Below are positions 63,914 through 64,000 of a DNA stretch of 64,000 bases, piece by piece. Below the pieces are notes generated by a model. It had not been told where the DNA came from. It was given only the letters and a program-made list of their open reading frames with translations, and did not search any database. The number at the start of each line of letters is the position of its first letter. The first letter of the stretch is position 1. Source of the DNA: Paenibacillus cymbidii (GTDB lineage: Bacteria; Bacillota; Bacilli; Paenibacillales; NBRC-103111); contig NZ_SHLX01000008.1 of the NCBI RefSeq assembly GCF_004764705.1, positions 124,001 through 188,000 of the forward strand. The letters are read 5' to 3'. The position numbers and the translations under genes are program-made.

Positions 63914-64000
63914 GGCTGTAGACTCCTTCGTTGCGGCAGTTGCCGTAACTTCAACTGCCTGATGCGCCAATGGTACACAAACCGCTTCGCCTCCGCAAGC

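Overview
The window looks like chromosomal DNA of an endospore-forming Firmicute of the Paenibacillaceae (Paenibacillus or Cohnella type). The evidence is a complete spoIIA/sigF locus with dacF, spoVAA, spoVAB, spoVAF, lysA and ppiB, a fur-yqzK-xerD-deoB-pupG core as in Bacillus, strong AGGAGG ribosome sites with many TTG and GTG starts, high G+C coding DNA, and solute-binding-protein/LplB/LplC-type sugar importers without their own ATPase. No rRNA, tRNA, prophage, IS transposase or CRISPR array was seen. The genus assignment is inference.

Layout. 1-430: decayed Rpn-family nuclease gene. 0.4-10.9 kb (minus): a six-gene operon behind a textbook ECF-type promoter (TGTAAC-N17-CGTCTA). It encodes a MacB/YknY-type ATPase, a lipoprotein adaptor (YknX/HlyD-like), a 988-aa FtsX-type permease, a second ATPase with an AbrB-like C-terminal domain, a solute-binding lipoprotein and a 961-aa secreted repeat protein; a MITE-like element lies between the last two genes. 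11.7-20.5 kb (minus): polysaccharide deacetylase, ppiB, lysA, the spoVA and spoIIA genes, and dacF. 20.7-23.2 kb (plus): KdgF-like cupin coupled to a heparinase II/III-type lyase. 23.5-30.1 kb (minus): pyruvate dehydrogenase operon pdhABCD and lipL. 30.2-39.2 kb (minus): pdp, two purine nucleoside phosphorylases, deoB, xerD, yqzK, ald, a CBS-domain transporter-like protein and fur.

39.3-52.0 kb is a carbohydrate region: YesM-type histidine kinase, two solute-binding lipoproteins, SGNH esterase, FAD-dependent oxidoreductase, two Gfo/Idh/MocA oxidoreductases and an LplB/LplC permease pair. 52.7-61.6 kb (plus) holds a cell-surface protein (three SLH domains, beta-helix, PEBP domain, Fn3-like end), then a SARP/BTAD-type regulator, two membrane-bound RsbU-like phosphatases of which the second has lost catalytic residues, an RsbW-like kinase and an RsbV-like STAS protein. 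This is a partner-switching cascade with no sigma factor beside it. 61.6-62.3 kb is non-coding with four 24-bp iteron-like repeats, and an orphan AraC-type response regulator closes the window.

The most unusual intergenic structure is a repeat of about 193 bp made of four hairpins, present four times (11.4, 23.3, 29.0 and 47.1 kb) with conserved length and hairpin order, plus one decayed copy near 52.3 kb. The most promising candidates for an undescribed system are the ECF-controlled hybrid export/binding operon (0.5-10.9 kb) and the SLH-PEBP/SARP/partner-switching block (52.6-61.6 kb), whose two transcription units share the 19-nt upstream box AAAATTTTTGTCAAAYGCG.
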